Shown: positions 12,271 through 24,449, counted from the stretch's first letter. The stretch: 64,000 bases of DNA from Gari tellinella (GCA_922989275.2 OV277856.1:101239038-101303037); one strand, 5' to 3'. The notes: generated from the letters alone by a model not told the origin. Numbers and translations are program-made.

Positions 12271-12653
12271 TGAAATGTGGTGTAGAAATGTATGTTCGAC
12301 CTGAGAACGATCGAGTTATTGAAATTACAAGTTTGCAATATAAACTTGTCAATTTCAGCGAATTCGAAGTATCCTGTTTCGTCTGTAATTGAACCCTGCA
12401 CTGTCGTGACGTCATCAATTTGACACAATCGCCGCCTTCTTTTATCTCTGAAATTAAAGTGTAATGTAGTTGAAATGTGGTGTAGAAATGTATGTTCGAC
12501 CTGAGAACGATCGAGTTATTGAAATTACAAGTTTGCAATATATACTTGTCAATTTCAGCGAATTCGAAGTATCGAGTTTCGTCTGTAATTGAACCCTGTA
12601 CTGTCGTGACGTCATCAATTTGACACAATCGCCGCCTTCTTTTATCTCTGAAA
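12270..12653. repeat. Direct duplication with 200-bp period
   Basis: 12270-12453 and 12470-12653 are almost identical 184-bp copies; only a few single-base differences are visible. Each contains family G-like and family B-like (GTGACGTCATCAATTTG) pieces. Confidence 0.92.
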
Positions 12654-12754
12654 GTTTGAATCCTGATCCGGCGCCGCGTTATGCGGCGTCATATCAGGAT
12701 TCAAACTGTTTTCTAATATTCATTGTACTTGGGGCAAGGCAGAGAAGGGGTTAA
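12654..12754. mobile_element. Family B MITE, right part
   Basis: A compact hairpin (TTTGAATCCTGATCCGGCG and inverse) followed by a CAGAGAAGGGGTTAA end. It abuts the 200-bp direct duplication on its left. Confidence 0.65.
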
Positions 12755-13079
12755 TCTATTTACTATGGAAATGCCGTCTGTTTCACATATAACCCTGTCC
12801 ATTTCAAAAAGGGAATGTTCACTGATTCCCAATTACAGCACTCATTTTGGGGGTTTTACCCTACTAAAAACACCATTTTTTAATGAATCAAACGAAAGCA
12901 ACACAAAAAGGACTATATTGTCAGCTGTTTTTAACAATTGCGTTTGCTGGTTTGACCAAGGAAGCATTGACATGACATTTAATTTGAATCGAAACTGTTT
13001 TGAAATGTATTTCTACGGAGAATATGTGTATCACGTAACCGAACCTCCCCTATCACTTACATGTATCCAGTTATAATTG

Positions 13080-13207
13080 TTGGATCCAAACCTGTTTGAC
13101 GTTCAATTTGATATTTCTTATGTCAAAATACATAAAAATTGTATTTCAGAAATAAGAGCTGATAGCAAGTGTATAAAGCTGATGACGTCATGGCGGTGAA
13201 GGAGTTA
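13080..13207. mobile_element. Family B MITE, right half
   Basis: Starts at one hairpin arm (TTGGATCCAAACCTGTTTG) and ends GGCGGTGAAGGAGTTAA. Confidence 0.55.
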
Positions 13208-13269
13208 AATAATGACAATATGTACAAAAGAATGGTTAAAAGAATCACACTCATGTATTTCAGCTGGTA

Positions 13270-13515
13270 CAGTGGAGAATCTGTTATTCTTTCCCAATAA
13301 ACGCGTTTACGCTAAAACTATTAATTACAGTGCAAACAGTTTGGAGCCAGATCAGACGCCGGGTAACCCGGCGTCTGATCAGGCTCCAAACTGTTTGCCA
13401 CCAAGATAAACATGAAATATCAGAATTGTCCAAAAAGTTGTTCTTTTCTACGATTTAGTGTCTTGCGTTTGCGTACGTTTGCGTTTAAACGGAAAGAATA
13501 ACAGATTCTCCACTG
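13270..13515 (-). mobile_element. Family A MITE, copy 10
   Basis: Full-length minus-orientation copy, TA flanked, hairpin intact. Confidence 0.9.
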
Positions 13516-13554
13516 TAACAGTCATTGTAATGAGTCGTATTTCAAATTAATACC

Positions 13555-13785
13555 TTAACCCATTAACCCATATCATGTTTTGAAAATAGGTGACTACTTA
13601 AAGCAGGTTGAAAGTAAAGCAGCATGCGTCTTAAGGCGCTTACTACTTTACTTTCAGTCTGCTTTAAGCTATTGTTGGCTAGGATATTTGAAATATTTCA
13701 TAAATGGTACATATTGATGACTGTATAAATTGGAGCTATTTTCTTCAGTGGAGGGATAAATAAGAGGCGTAAAAAGTCGTATTTC
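13555..13785. mobile_element. Family E MITE with rearranged right end
   Basis: TTAACCCATTAACCC left end and intact stem (13600-13668). The right terminus is replaced by a second copy of the sequence left of the element (see findings). Confidence 0.75.
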
Positions 13786-13985
13786 AAATTAATACCTTAA
13801 CAAAGTTGCGGGTGATTAACAGGGCAATTCCTCCAAAGAATCATGTTTTATCGTTTAACCGTAGGGGTGCCGCACCGTAGCATTAAATGTGGATTAACTA
13901 CATTCAAATGAGTTCCTTACCGGTGAAATAATTTCGCAGAAAAAAATGCAGTTTCACACAATGACGCAAAAGATAAAACGTTCCT
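13776..13985. repeat. Dispersed repeat F, copy 2
   Basis: Second copy of the sequence at 8685-8915. Its first ~25 bp also occur at 13534-13559 on the other side of a family E element. Confidence 0.7.
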
Positions 13986-14072
13986 TTAGGTTACTTACAA
14001 GTTCAGCAGATGCCTAATCAGTCGGGAAGACCTGTTTTATATAGCTAAAACGTAACTAAAGGTGAATGTTTA

Positions 14073-14326
14073 TTAACCCGTTCACTCTCAACGACGCCAT
14101 ACAGCGCGTTTGCAACCAGTTTGGGTCCTGATCAGACGCCGCACAACGCGGCGTCTCATACATGTAAGGACCAAAACTGTTTGACACTCTTATCGTTATT
14201 TATTAAGTCATGCAACCTTAAATCTAATTTTGAAACGTGTCTTGCAGAGAACAATATTAAAGCAGACGACAATGAAGCGGTGAAGGGGTAAAACTCTCCC
14301 AAATAATTTGATTATGAAAGGGTAAA
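14073..14326. mobile_element. Family B MITE
   Basis: Left TTAACCCGTTCACTC, hairpin CCTGATCAGACGCCGCACAA with inverse, GCGGTGAAGGGG, and a right GAAAGGGTAAAA. Same two-step right end as the copy at 8.4 kb. Confidence 0.72.
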
Positions 14327-14647
14327 AATCTGAGTGTCAAACACATGAAGCATGCTCTGACACGAGTAACTTGTCATTGATAAGGCTCCAAACATTTTGC
14401 AACGAGCAAACTCGTAATCATTGTATTACTAGCGCGTTTATTTGAAAAATTAGCATATTCTCTACTTAAGTAGGACATATGCAAATTCACATCATGTAGG
14501 AACAAGAGATAAATTATCACGGGGGTTTCTTGTAATAACAGGTTTGTATTGTTTGCCTATGACTTCACTATTTGAATCAAGGTCTAACGAGTACACATGT
14601 ATACACATCAGTAATCTGGTCGCAAAACATTTGTGCAAACATCTAAT

Positions 14648-14763
14648 CACAGGGACCCGACAAGATTGATTTTTTTGTGAAAAGAAATTGTCATAAGGTA
14701 TATATAGAGACATACCTTATGACAATTTTTTTTCTCAAAAATCAATCGTGTCGGGTCCCTGTG
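14648..14763. repeat. Long foldback hairpin
   Basis: CAGGGACCCGACAAGATTGA.. pairs with its inverse; the centre is CCTTATGTC-like around TATATATAGAG. No coding content. Confidence 0.85.
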
Positions 14764-15416
14764 CATCTAATTTTATCCTGTCATGTGCCGATTTTCCTGA
14801 CGGCGAACAACTGACATTATATTTTTTGTTATTATGGCAGTTGGTCACCTGACCGATGCTATTATGTCAGTGTGTCACATGACCTATAATCTCTTTTTCA
14901 CGGAGATTATTTATTTTACCCGTTGTTAGGAAAGGTATTCTAAAGTTCTACCAACAGAATTCCGACGTGTGACGGCGCTTATTCGAAATATTCGTTGCAC
15001 AACAGTCGCTTGCTGATATACTTCTATAATTGCCAAAATGTTAGAAGTCCTGAGTGAAAAACACTAGACTGTAAAAAGTTCTTCTACTTCTTTTCAAATT
15101 ATCAGAATGTGACGTCACTGACATAATCTTTATAATAGCGCGCTTTCCTAGAGTTGCATGTCTTATTCTTCAGTAAGAATCTTAAAACAAAACTGAATCT
15201 AGCTTTTAAAAAAAACATTATCTATCTATCATATCTTACTGTCGTGACAACGATAAATAGAATATTTGGTTTCAAGCTTTGAATGAGAAATGTTATATGC
15301 CTCGGCTTCTAAAAAAAGCAGGCTCGCCTTCGGCTCACCTAATATATCCATCCGCCTTGCCAGATAACATTTCTCTTTCAAAACTAAGAATCAAATATTC
15401 TCTTTGGCTACATTTA

Positions 15417-15545
15417 CAGTGCTCCCTCTCTGCAACGAAACGCAGTTGGAGACACAGATTATGTGTGTCGTTACAGAGAGAGAAAATTAAGACTTGGCTT
15501 ACATTTGCAAACAGTTTGAATCCAGATCAGATACCAGTTTGATTA
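15417..15545. mobile_element. Family C MITE, left part
   Basis: CAGTGCTCCCTCTCTGCAAC start; it breaks off after the first hairpin arm (TTTGAATCCAGATCAGATAC). Confidence 0.7.
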
Positions 15546-15885
15546 TGCCTTTACACATGTTGTATGATGAAATAAGATCAGGTTACATTCTGTCAAATGA
15601 GTTACAAAATATTACACACTTTCGAAATCTCATTGGTCTACTTTAGTTGACACACTTACAACCATAACGTCTTATAAAACACTTACAATATAGTGAAAAA
15701 CAATACTTTTCCATATACACGCGTTTGTGCTACATTGTAATAGTATTATGAACATAGCCAATAGTTTTGAGCAGGTTCAGGCGCCAAAAGCTTGGATTAC
15801 TATTTACAATAAATATTTTAATAAATCGTGAACATTTGCAAAGAAACTGCACTTTTCTTTGAATCTTTAAACGTGAATTTTTGTT

Positions 15886-16040
15886 TACACCTTCACTGCC
15901 TAACCCCGAGTACCACAACTATTTTCAAAACTTTTGAATCCTGGTCAGACGCCGCGTAACGTCAAAGAATTTAAGATTTATAATTGAGAAATAAAAGCAG
16001 ACGATAAGATTTTGCAAACTATGATGTCATAGGATGTTTT
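15886..16040. mobile_element. Decayed family B MITE
   Basis: CACCTTCACTGCC start and one hairpin arm (CTGGTCAGACGCCGCGTAAC); the second arm is deleted. Confidence 0.5.
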
Positions 16041-16138
16041 GTGTTTCTTTACTGTAATAGTGTGATTTTAACCTTTGCATTCTGTTTTGTTTTCGTTATC
16101 AACAATTGTAGTCTACTACTATTATAAAATAGATTTTT

Positions 16139-16382
16139 TTAACCCTTTCACCGCCAAATTATTTTTGAGTTTTTTACCCCTACACCGTTATTGTGTCGTC
16201 TGCTTCAATATTGTTGTCTTCAATATCATTTCAAAGTTAGATTTAAGAAAGTTTGACATAAATATCGAAACGAGTGTCAAACAGTATTGATCCTGATCAG
16301 ACGCCGCGTAACGCGGCGTCTGATCAGGATCAAAACTGTTTGCAAATTCGACTTCAGGCAAATCCGGCGGTGAAAGGGTTAA
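16139..16382. mobile_element. Family B MITE, best-preserved copy
   Basis: Left TTAACCCTTTCACCGCC and right GGCGGTGAAAGGGTTAA are exact inverses and include TTAA on both sides. The hairpin TCCTGATCAGACGCCGCG with its inverse is intact. This copy defines the family as a TTAA-targeting MITE. Confidence 0.88.
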
Positions 16383-16507
16383 AAAAAAAAATCAAAACAG
16401 GATCAGAGTGTCAAACAGATTGGCGTTACGCGGCGTCTCATCAGGATCCAACCTGTTTGCAAAGGTATTAACTGTGGCACATCCGCCGCTAGCACGCAAA
16501 TAGTTAA
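16379..16507. mobile_element. Shortened family B MITE adjacent to the previous copy
   Basis: Shares or abuts the TTAA of its neighbour. It keeps GTGTCAAACAGATTGG, a CGGCGTCTCATCAGGATCC arm and a TTAA end at 16504-16507. Confidence 0.6.
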
Positions 16508-17127
16508 AAGCAGTATACATCCCACTCAGTTAGTTACAAACACGTGTACCATTATTATATGTTACATTCAATGTCCATTTACCTTATTTCCTCTTTTCTG
16601 AACCCCAGACGAGAAATGCGTTATAATTTTATTTAACCTTTCTCCTTCCAGCTACAACTAGACCAACGTTTGAAAACAGATTAAATTCAGATTAGAAACC
16701 AGTGAACTCGCCATTTCATCTAGATCCTTATACTGGCTGAAACTTGTTATAAGTTATTTGGTAATTAAATTACATAAACACCAATTTTAAAAACAATTTG
16801 CCGTTTTCAATTGGAGACCAACGCTACTGCTTCATGATAAGGATAATTCTCCAGACAGGGGTTGTTATAATCCATTTATGACAATTTTGGGTTGCTTAGT
16901 AGAATAATGCATGTTGTCCTGAAATATAAATATAATAAAAAAAACAGTATGCCTGAAACAGTAAATTACGTTTTATGCTACGGTCATAGTTTTTTTAAAA
17001 ACCCAAAACATTTTGAAATCAAGTATTATTGTACATCCTATAGAATATGTTTAGATCAAATTAGTTCCAGGAAACTTTAAGTATATAAATGTACTAGAAT
17101 CTACAAAAATACACTATTTTTATTTAG

Positions 17128-17345
17128 TCCATTACTCCACAGATACGCATTTCACGCTTTTAATTTATTCCTCCACTGATAATAGTTTTATACTGTCAAA
17201 TACATGTACCTTAAGGAAATATTTTCCATATGCTTGCAGATTATAGCTCAAATCAGACTGAAGTTGAAGCAAAATGCGCCTTAAGGCGTATTCTGCTTTG
17301 TTTCAACCTGCTCTAAGTGATCACCTGTATTCAAAACAAGAACAG
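17128..17345. mobile_element. Family E MITE, decayed
   Basis: TCCATTACTCCAC start, stem GAAGCAAAATGCGCCTTAAG with inverse near 17260-17320. Confidence 0.65.
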
Positions 17346-17814
17346 GCATTTGGAAAAGGGGTGAATCTTCGTTTACATCTACATGAAAAATACTGACACA
17401 TTCATCTAGTTAAAATCATGTCATAGGTGATGATTGGGTTGACGAGATATCAGGTGGCAGAGAATCCCAGTTCTAGGAAAGAGTGAGCATTTTCTTCATG
17501 AGAGAGTTTCGAAGGTGTGGATTGGCATATCTTGTGTTGCATTTTGGGTTGATGAGAATGTTTTTATGCCCCTAAAAGGCACATTGTCCGTCTGTCTTCT
17601 GTCTGTATGTATGTCTGTCCGCGCTAATATTTTGGGTATATGGGACTAGGTGACGTAACATAGAACAAAAGAAAACAATAGAGCTGTTCATTCCGTTAGT
17701 CCGTGTTGGGTTAATGTGGCTAGTTTGGTTTATGTGGCTTCTTTATGTGGCTTTTTCCCTTTTAACAATGGGAAAGTCACATAAACGTGAAATGTTAGAA
17801 CGTCCGTCCTTCTG

Positions 17815-19090
17815 TCCGTCCCAAATTTCGTGTCCGGTCTGTAACTTTTTATATCGGGTAACGAATTTCAAAATACTTTGAACAAATGTTCACCAGACAA
17901 AGATGATGTGCCGCATTTAATTCCTGTGTCCATGGATCAAAGGTCGAGGTCACAGGGTACGATTACAGTGTCCCAAATTTCATGTCCTGTCTGACTCTTT
18001 TTTATTGATAAAGATATTTCAAAATGATTTGAAATACATGATGACCAGACAAAAATAATGTGTCCCGTTTAACTCCCGTGTCCCTGGGTCAAAGGTCAAG
18101 GTCACAGAGTATGATTACGCTGTCAAAAAGTTTCTGTGCGGTCTGTAACTCTTTTATTGGTTAATGGATTTCTAAATAACATTAAGACAAATGTTCATCA
18201 GAAAAAAATGCGTCGTGTTTAACTAATGTTTCCCTTGCTCAAAGGTCAAGGTCACAAGGTACAATAGTAATGTTCAGTCTGTCACTATTTATCGGTTAAT
18301 TGCTTTCAAATTAACTTGACACAAAACTTTACCAGACAAAGACGACGTGTGGCATTTAACTCCTGTGTCCATGGGACAAAGGTTAAGGTCACATGATACG
18401 ATTACCTTATCACGAATTTCGTTTCCGGTCTGTCATTTTTTCATCGTTGAAAGGATTTCAATAACCTTGGCACAAATGTTCACCACACAAATACAATGAG
18501 TTGTTTTTACCTCCCTTGTCCAGGGAGCAAAAGTTAAGGTCACATGGTACGAATTTTGTGTCTGGTCCAAAATTTCTTTATCGATGAATGCATTTCAAAA
18601 TAACTTAACCCTTTACCTGATAGCCTATTTCTAGAATTGAAAATAGTTTACTACTTAAAGCAGGTTGAAAGTAAAGCAGAATGCGCTTAAGGCGCATTCT
18701 GCTTTACTTTCAGCCTGCTTTAAGCTATCCTGTGCTAGAATATATTGAAAATTGTTCCTATAATATATATTAAATTATTAAATTGGAACTATTTTCTTCA
18801 GCGGATGAATAAATCAGATTCGCTAAAAGTCGCTTCTATGGGGTAAAGGGTTAAAACACATATTCACCAGACAAAGACAATATGCCATGTTCAACTCCAA
18901 TGTGCATGGGTCAAAAGTCACAGATTACGATTTGGTTATTACAAATTTGTTGTCCGGTCTGTCATTTCTTTGTCTATGAATGGATTTCAAAATAATTTGG
19001 CACATATGTTCATCAGAGGAAGGCAACATATCCTGTTTAACTCTCATGGCCGTGAATCAAAGGTCAGAGTCAAAGGGTCTCAATATAATT
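17815..19090. repeat. Tandem repeat array, ~145-150 bp monomer
   Basis: About seven diverged monomers, each with TCCGGTCTGT, GGATTTCAAAATAAC, CACCAGACAAAGA and TGGGTCAAAGGTCAAGGTCA. The array is split by the family E MITE at 18605-18854. Confidence 0.82.
18605..18854. mobile_element. Family E MITE (reference description)
   Basis: TTAACCCTTTACC left and GGGTAAAGGGTTAA right, so TTAA targeted, 250 bp. A 70-bp perfect stem runs TTAAAGCAGGTTGAAAGTAA, AGCAGAATGCGCTTAAGGCG, then inverse. It sits inside a ~145-bp tandem repeat monomer, which dates it as younger than the array. Confidence 0.9.
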
Positions 19091-19337
19091 CATAACTAGT
19101 TGGTGTAATGTTCTACTTCATTATCTTAGTGTAAAAAACAAGGACATTGGTATAGACAAGAAGGCAGTTAGGGGCATTTGTCACACTACTGTGACGTTTG
19201 TCCTTCTTTAGTATTATTTTGTTATGGAATATTTTATGTAGAGTTGTAAACCGTGTGTTTCGTCTCCAAGTTTCCAATGACTGCCAGTCTAGATGGCCTA
19301 ACATGTCACAGACACTTGCTGAGTTTCGGAACGTATG

Positions 19338-19425
19338 ACACTGTTCTCTCTCTAAAACAACACACACTTGGAAACAAAACTTGTGTGTGTGTTCTTTGTA
19401 TGAGGTGGTTATAAGGAGGCAAAAC
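19338..19425. mobile_element. Family C MITE, left fragment
   Basis: TGTTCTCTCTCTAAAACAAC and a GGTTATAAGGAGGC block, just left of a family D copy. Confidence 0.5.
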
Positions 19426-19430
19426 TAATA

Positions 19431-19610
19431 CAGTGAAACCTCTCTATAACAGCCACTAATGTGTGATACTTTATTTGAGTTTTCGACAGGTGACTGCTTA
19501 AAGCATGGTGACAGTAAATGGTTTACTGTCACCTTGCTTTTAGCTGACACCTGTCATTTATACAATTAATTAGTCCTTGTTTTAGGGGCCGTTATAGAGA
19601 GGTTTTACTG
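19431..19610. mobile_element. Family D MITE (reference description)
   Basis: CAGTGAAACCTCTCTATAAC on the left and GTTATAGAGAGGTTTTACTG on the right, with TA on both sides, 180 bp. The inner hairpin is CTTAAAGCATGGTGACAGTAA and its inverse, a different core from A/B/C. Confidence 0.85.
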
Positions 19611-19977
19611 TACCCTTAAATTAAATTTGCAAACAGTTTGAACCTAGATCAACGCGGCTGTCATTATCTGTGTTTTTGATGTTTCCATTGCGTTAAGGAT
19701 CGTTTAAACTGACACAAATAAGGTTTTGTCAATTGTAATTGGTATTAACCGGGTGTTCACCTCACTGTTCATAACCCCAAGAACGCTTAAACTCATAAGG
19801 ATCGATTACTCCTAAGTACACTGGAGCCTTCCATAAAGCACAAAGCAGCATTCCAATTGAGATAGTAAAACTGGTATAAAATAAACACAATTTTCAACAC
19901 ACGTCACATAAAGAATATTTATTGCGCTCACAGCTTCGGCTTTACTAACGAGATACTGTTTGTGAGAAAACATAGTA

Positions 19978-20170
19978 CAGTAGAACCTTTCTATTACGAC
20001 CACTAAGTTGTGTCAAATATTAATCGGTTAATACAAATGACTGCTTAAAGCAATTTGAAAGTGAAACAGAAAGCTCGTACAGGAGCTTTCTGTTTCACTT
20101 TCACATAGCTTTAAGCTGTCACCTGTCCTTTATACGGACAATTAGCCTTATATTTAGTGGTCGTAAATTA
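19978..20170. mobile_element. Family D MITE
   Basis: CAGTAGAACCTTTCTATTAC start, stem with CAGAAAGCTCGTACAGGAGC; the right end fades after GTGGTCGTAAAT. Confidence 0.78.
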
Positions 20171-20199
20171 TTAATATTATTATTACATTCTCATCGTCA

Positions 20200-20430
20200 A
20201 ATTTAACCAATTGACTTGTTTTAATTGTTTCGCAGCCATAAATTCGTCTGCTAAACTTTGTCATCTTCAATCTAATGCAAAATTCAAAGTTTTGAATTTT
20301 TAACTAGAAATATTGACACCATTGCCAAACAATTGGATCCGGATCAGACGTGGCGTTATGCGAAGCCTAATTGTGATTGAAATTGTTTGCAATATCGACT
20401 TTAGTCGATTACTCCTTCACTACGTTTCCC
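20200..20430. mobile_element. Decayed family B MITE
   Basis: The order of internal blocks is B-like (CGTCTGC, TCTTCAAT, TATTGACAC, then GGATCCGGATCAGACG); the ends are blurred. Confidence 0.55.
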
Positions 20431-20445
20431 CGAGAACAATGGTTA

Positions 20446-20691
20446 CAGTGGAGAATCTGTTATTCTTTCCCGTTTAAACGCAAACAAAACGCAAACGCAA
20501 AGTACTAAAACGTAGAAAAGAACAATTTTGGTCAATTCTGATAACTCATGTTTATATTGGTGGCAAACAGTTTGGAGCAAGATCAGACGCCGGGTTACCC
20601 GGCGTCTGATCTGGCTCCAAATTGTTTGTAAACGAAAACATAGTTTTAGCGTAAACACGTTTATCGGGAAAGAATAACATATTCTCCACTG
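20446..20691 (+). mobile_element. Family A MITE, copy 11
   Basis: Full-length, older copy; the left arm has CAAACAAAACGC in place of CAAACGTACGC. Confidence 0.88.
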
Positions 20692-20699
20692 TACTTGCA

Positions 20700-20860
20700 A
20701 AGTGTTTGATCCTGATCCGATGCTGTGTAACTCATCGTCTGACCAGGATCTAACTCATTGACACTCATTACGATATTGCTTTGGTCAATTTATCTAACTT
20801 TTAATTTGAAAATCAAAGTAATTGACTTTTGTTTAAAGCCAATATCGTCATGGCAGTAAA
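20700..20860. mobile_element. Decayed family B MITE, right half
   Basis: Begins near the hairpin (GTTTGATCCTGATCCGATG) directly after family A copy 11 and runs to CATGGCAGTAAAAG. Confidence 0.5.
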
Positions 20861-20904
20861 AGTATGTTGTATACATGTCAAAAACTTAAAAAAAATCTAC
20901 TTTT

Positions 20905-21148
20905 ATTCAATCCATTACCCCATATTCTTTTTTTTTTAATTCTTAAAATTGGTTGCTACTTAAAAAAGGTTGAATGTGAAGCAGAATGCACCCTTAGGTG
21001 CTTTACTTTCAGCCTGCTTTAAGCTAAATTCTGCTTGGATGAAGACAGTATGTTTTGGTACATACTCATAATTGTAAAAAATGGAAATATTTTCTTCAAT
21101 GTAGGAATAATTTAAGCTGTAAAAAAGCGTATTTATGGGATAACGGGT
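20905..21148. mobile_element. Family E MITE, decayed
   Basis: TCCATTACCCCAT start, partial stem (GAAGCAGAATGCACCC..) and TATGGGATAACGGG right end. Confidence 0.65.
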
Positions 21149-22415
21149 GAATCGTAATAGTGGGACCTTACTGTATGCCCTATTGGCCTCCAATGTCCAA
21201 CTTAATGTCCAGCTTATTGCCTATACTTAATAATCCAATATGACAGCTGATTGATAATAATGATTTTCTTTATAGAAACTGACCATCCTTATATTGACCT
21301 ACTTATTAGGTAATATCTCATCTATAATATGTCATTTAGTAGAGAAATGTTTATCAATCAAATCCGTATGCGAAAAAGTTAACAAAAAGCCGATTGCTGA
21401 TTTTGTTTTGGTCAAATGCTGAGTTACCGGTCGTTTAATCAGGCTCTAAACTATTTGCCACACCCAAATACAAAACAATTATTTACTCTTTTAAGTACAT
21501 CTTACGAGCGTATACCGTATTTGCAAATATCAAGTACGGGGACCATTTTTAAGTGTTTTATACGAGTATACATGTGGGTTTGTGCATTAGGCAGATTTCT
21601 ACATTATTCCCTATTATCCTGCATGAAGCAGTTACATGTACATGCACTCGTCTTAAAAGATCCCCTCCGAATAGTACCGAACAATTGCTGTCCTCAAAAC
21701 TCTGGCTGTGATAATCGATTTAAATTATTAGTTCAGATTCCTACTTCTTCCAAACATCGTAAAAACGGTATGACCAGCTTATTTTTTACATCATAGACAA
21801 TGTTGTATTAAGCGATCATTTAATCCTTAAGAAGTAAAGCTTTCTAAATGAGGTATAACTATTAACTAACACAATAGAGATTATTCATATTAAATGCCCA
21901 GTTTGGGGAGATATAGAAAGAAAAAAGAACAATATAATATCTTTTTTTAGTCTCACCATGGTTCATAACACATACATATAAATTTAGTCATAACATTAAC
22001 AATGCTATTCAAATAAGAAATAAAAGATACTATAAAGTTATTACGACAAAATATTTTCCTGAAACTCATATTTTAAGTACCAGTAATTCACAGCAACCCA
22101 TCAAACTCAAACCATGTAAATAGTGCTAATCTCAAAACTAAAATCTGCGAAAGAGTTTATTAATAAAATCTTATATTCAAAATATGCATTAATATGCCTT
22201 ATTAAGTAATGTTTAAAAGAAATCCATTTTTACCATTGATCAGATCAACGACAACTTGATTAGTAGAATATACATACACGAAATGATAATAAGCTATCGA
22301 TTTAAACAAAACATATATACACACATAAGAGTTTCATATTTACATCACATAAACATGATCACTTGTATTTGTTATTGCAATCGTTTTGTATTATACATAT
22401 TAGCCCAGCGGATAG
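21149..22415. other. Anonymous AT-rich sequence
   Basis: A hairpin-core trace at 21418-21460 only; the 126-codon frame here shows no domain. Confidence 0.5.
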
Positions 22416-22620
22416 ATGAAAAATCGTGCACTTTGTGATAAAAGCATGAAACATGGCACACATGCATATCATGGCTGTCGGGATGGCGTAACGTCATGCG
22501 ACGTCGTGGCGCGACCGCCAATACGTCGCGCGTCGTTACGTCATATACATATTTATCACATAAACGTGCAAAATATAGAGGGCCGTAAAAATCGTATGGC
22601 CCACTGGGCATATATTTTAT
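22416..22620 (-). repeat. Dispersed repeat (GGCACACATGCATATCATGG type)
   Basis: The same block occurs in the opposite direction at 24536-24605 (TGCATGTGTGCCAGGTTTCA). Followed by CpG-rich GTCGTGGCGCGACC. Confidence 0.6.
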
Positions 22621-23164
22621 ACTAATTTTCGAATCACCAAAATAATGTACTACTACGCCGACTGTTAATCAGTTAAGAGAATCTAGACAAACATAGATCA
22701 CCACTAGGTATTGAAACATTTCGAAGTGTCCTAGAAACATTATCCCTAGCAGTCTCGCAAACTCAGGCTGCAAATCAGGCTAAACTTAATACCACGTAGA
22801 CTTTAGTATTAACAGTGACTCAAACTGTTTTTCAAATTTAGACGTTACAATGATAATGACGTCATGTTACGTCTTGACGTTATTTTGAAAACGAAACTAG
22901 ATTCTTAATGTCAAATGATCATTTTTAGTCAATTAGAACAACTTTAATTTAAATATTAATTTAAAATTTGAATACGGTATCAGAGAAGTCTTTTCACAAC
23001 GTAATGGTGTTGATTTTCGTTACGTTAATATGATTGGTGTTTTTATCTACGGATGAATAAAACCGAATATCACCTATGACGAATCGTTTACCTAAGAGCC
23101 GAGGGCAAAAGTGAAAGTAAGACCTTTCGGATTTTCGTGTCATTTGGTGTTTATGTGATAAATA

Positions 23165-23310
23165 GGATATTAAATTCGTGTTTTTTCAGTAATAAATTTA
23201 TTGAACTCGTTGGATAAAAATGATATGTTGCTCGCCAAGGCTCGCAAAATATCATTTTTATCCAACTCGTTCAATAAATTCATTACTGAAAAAACACTCA
23301 TTCAATATCC
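23165..23310. repeat. Long foldback hairpin
   Basis: GTGTTTTTTCAGTAATAAAT.. with an almost perfect inverse around GCTCGCCAAGGC. Confidence 0.88.
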
Positions 23311-23439
23311 TCTATAAACATGTTTTGGGAATCAGAGTAGTAGTTAGAGTTAACGAAGAAGATTGTGAATTAAAGAGTAAAGATTTGGAGACGTTTCAGA
23401 GTCATCTTGGTGCCGTGACGAAGTAACAATGCAGCTTTC

Positions 23440-23640
23440 AAAATAACACACACAACGCGAAGCGCAACAGAGAGTGATTTCGGCAACGTTTGATAAGTTA
23501 GAGAACGAAAACCTGCCGAAATCAGATTTCAAATCATCCGGATATAGAGGATTTAGTGACAGAACTTGTTGAAGGTGAAGAGTACATAATCAACCTTGAG
23601 TTAAAGGTCGATATCTTACGAGGGTTAAAATTGGCACACC
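23440..23640 (+). other. Coding-like remnant of unknown origin
   Basis: Two short open stretches in different frames look protein-like: VISATFDKLENENL, then EDLVTELVEGEEYIINLELK ending in TAA at about 23660. A decayed retrotransposon gag is possible, but I do not recognise it. Confidence 0.25.
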
Positions 23641-24449
23641 CAGTGTTAAATTCATGTTAAATGCCAGATAAACACACATTGACTAATATTTCATTCCCTC
23701 TGTTGAATTATTCTTGGTTTTAGTTTTGAGAGTGTAAATCAATGCCCATTACGGTAATGTTGTTACTAAAAGGGAGATAATTTGAACGTTTGTGACATTG
23801 TCTCTTCAAACCTATTCCAAATGTTATTGTTATATTTCTTTACTTAAAAGTTGAGGCAGGTTTGTTACTTTAAAACAAAATTTGCATAAAATGATTTGTC
23901 TAGATTCAAAATTACAACAAAATAGGAGAATTATCTCCCTATTCTAGGTAGATAACCCTAATAAAATTAACATGTGGGGTATTTTACCAACATATGAATC
24001 GATGTGAGATATTTGCACCTAGTTTAGGTTAATATTTCATATTTGAAAGTTTAATTGTGTACATATTGTCATTTTGACAAGTTTGGTATATTTAACTGAC
24101 GACCATCTTCGAAAATGGCCGCCATAGCCACACATGAAATTTTTCACGATGGCACTATAGCTAAAATTGTGTTGAATTATGTATTCTATACATATACAAC
24201 AAGTTATGTTTTCGCTATGTTTGGCATCTTTAGAAATATGACACCTTCTTACCCTGAATTTGGTGTAATTTATCGCGTTTTTGTAGGAAAAGCAAAATAA
24301 AAAGACCCCTGTGTAAATTTTTAAAGCACAATTGGTCCAAAAGTAACTAGATCTGATTTGCAAAGCATATTTCTATCTGAAACAAGCAATTACATGCAGA
24401 CATCCCACTGATTTAGACCCTGAAGTCTTTTTAAAGCCACCTAGTATTA

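Noticed and set aside
12723..13076. 117-codon plus-strand frame
   Set aside because: Runs out of a family B end into anonymous DNA; no recognisable protein features.
21416..21796. 126-codon plus-strand frame
   Set aside because: No domain, no promoter, begins in a hairpin-core trace; composition is like the surroundings.
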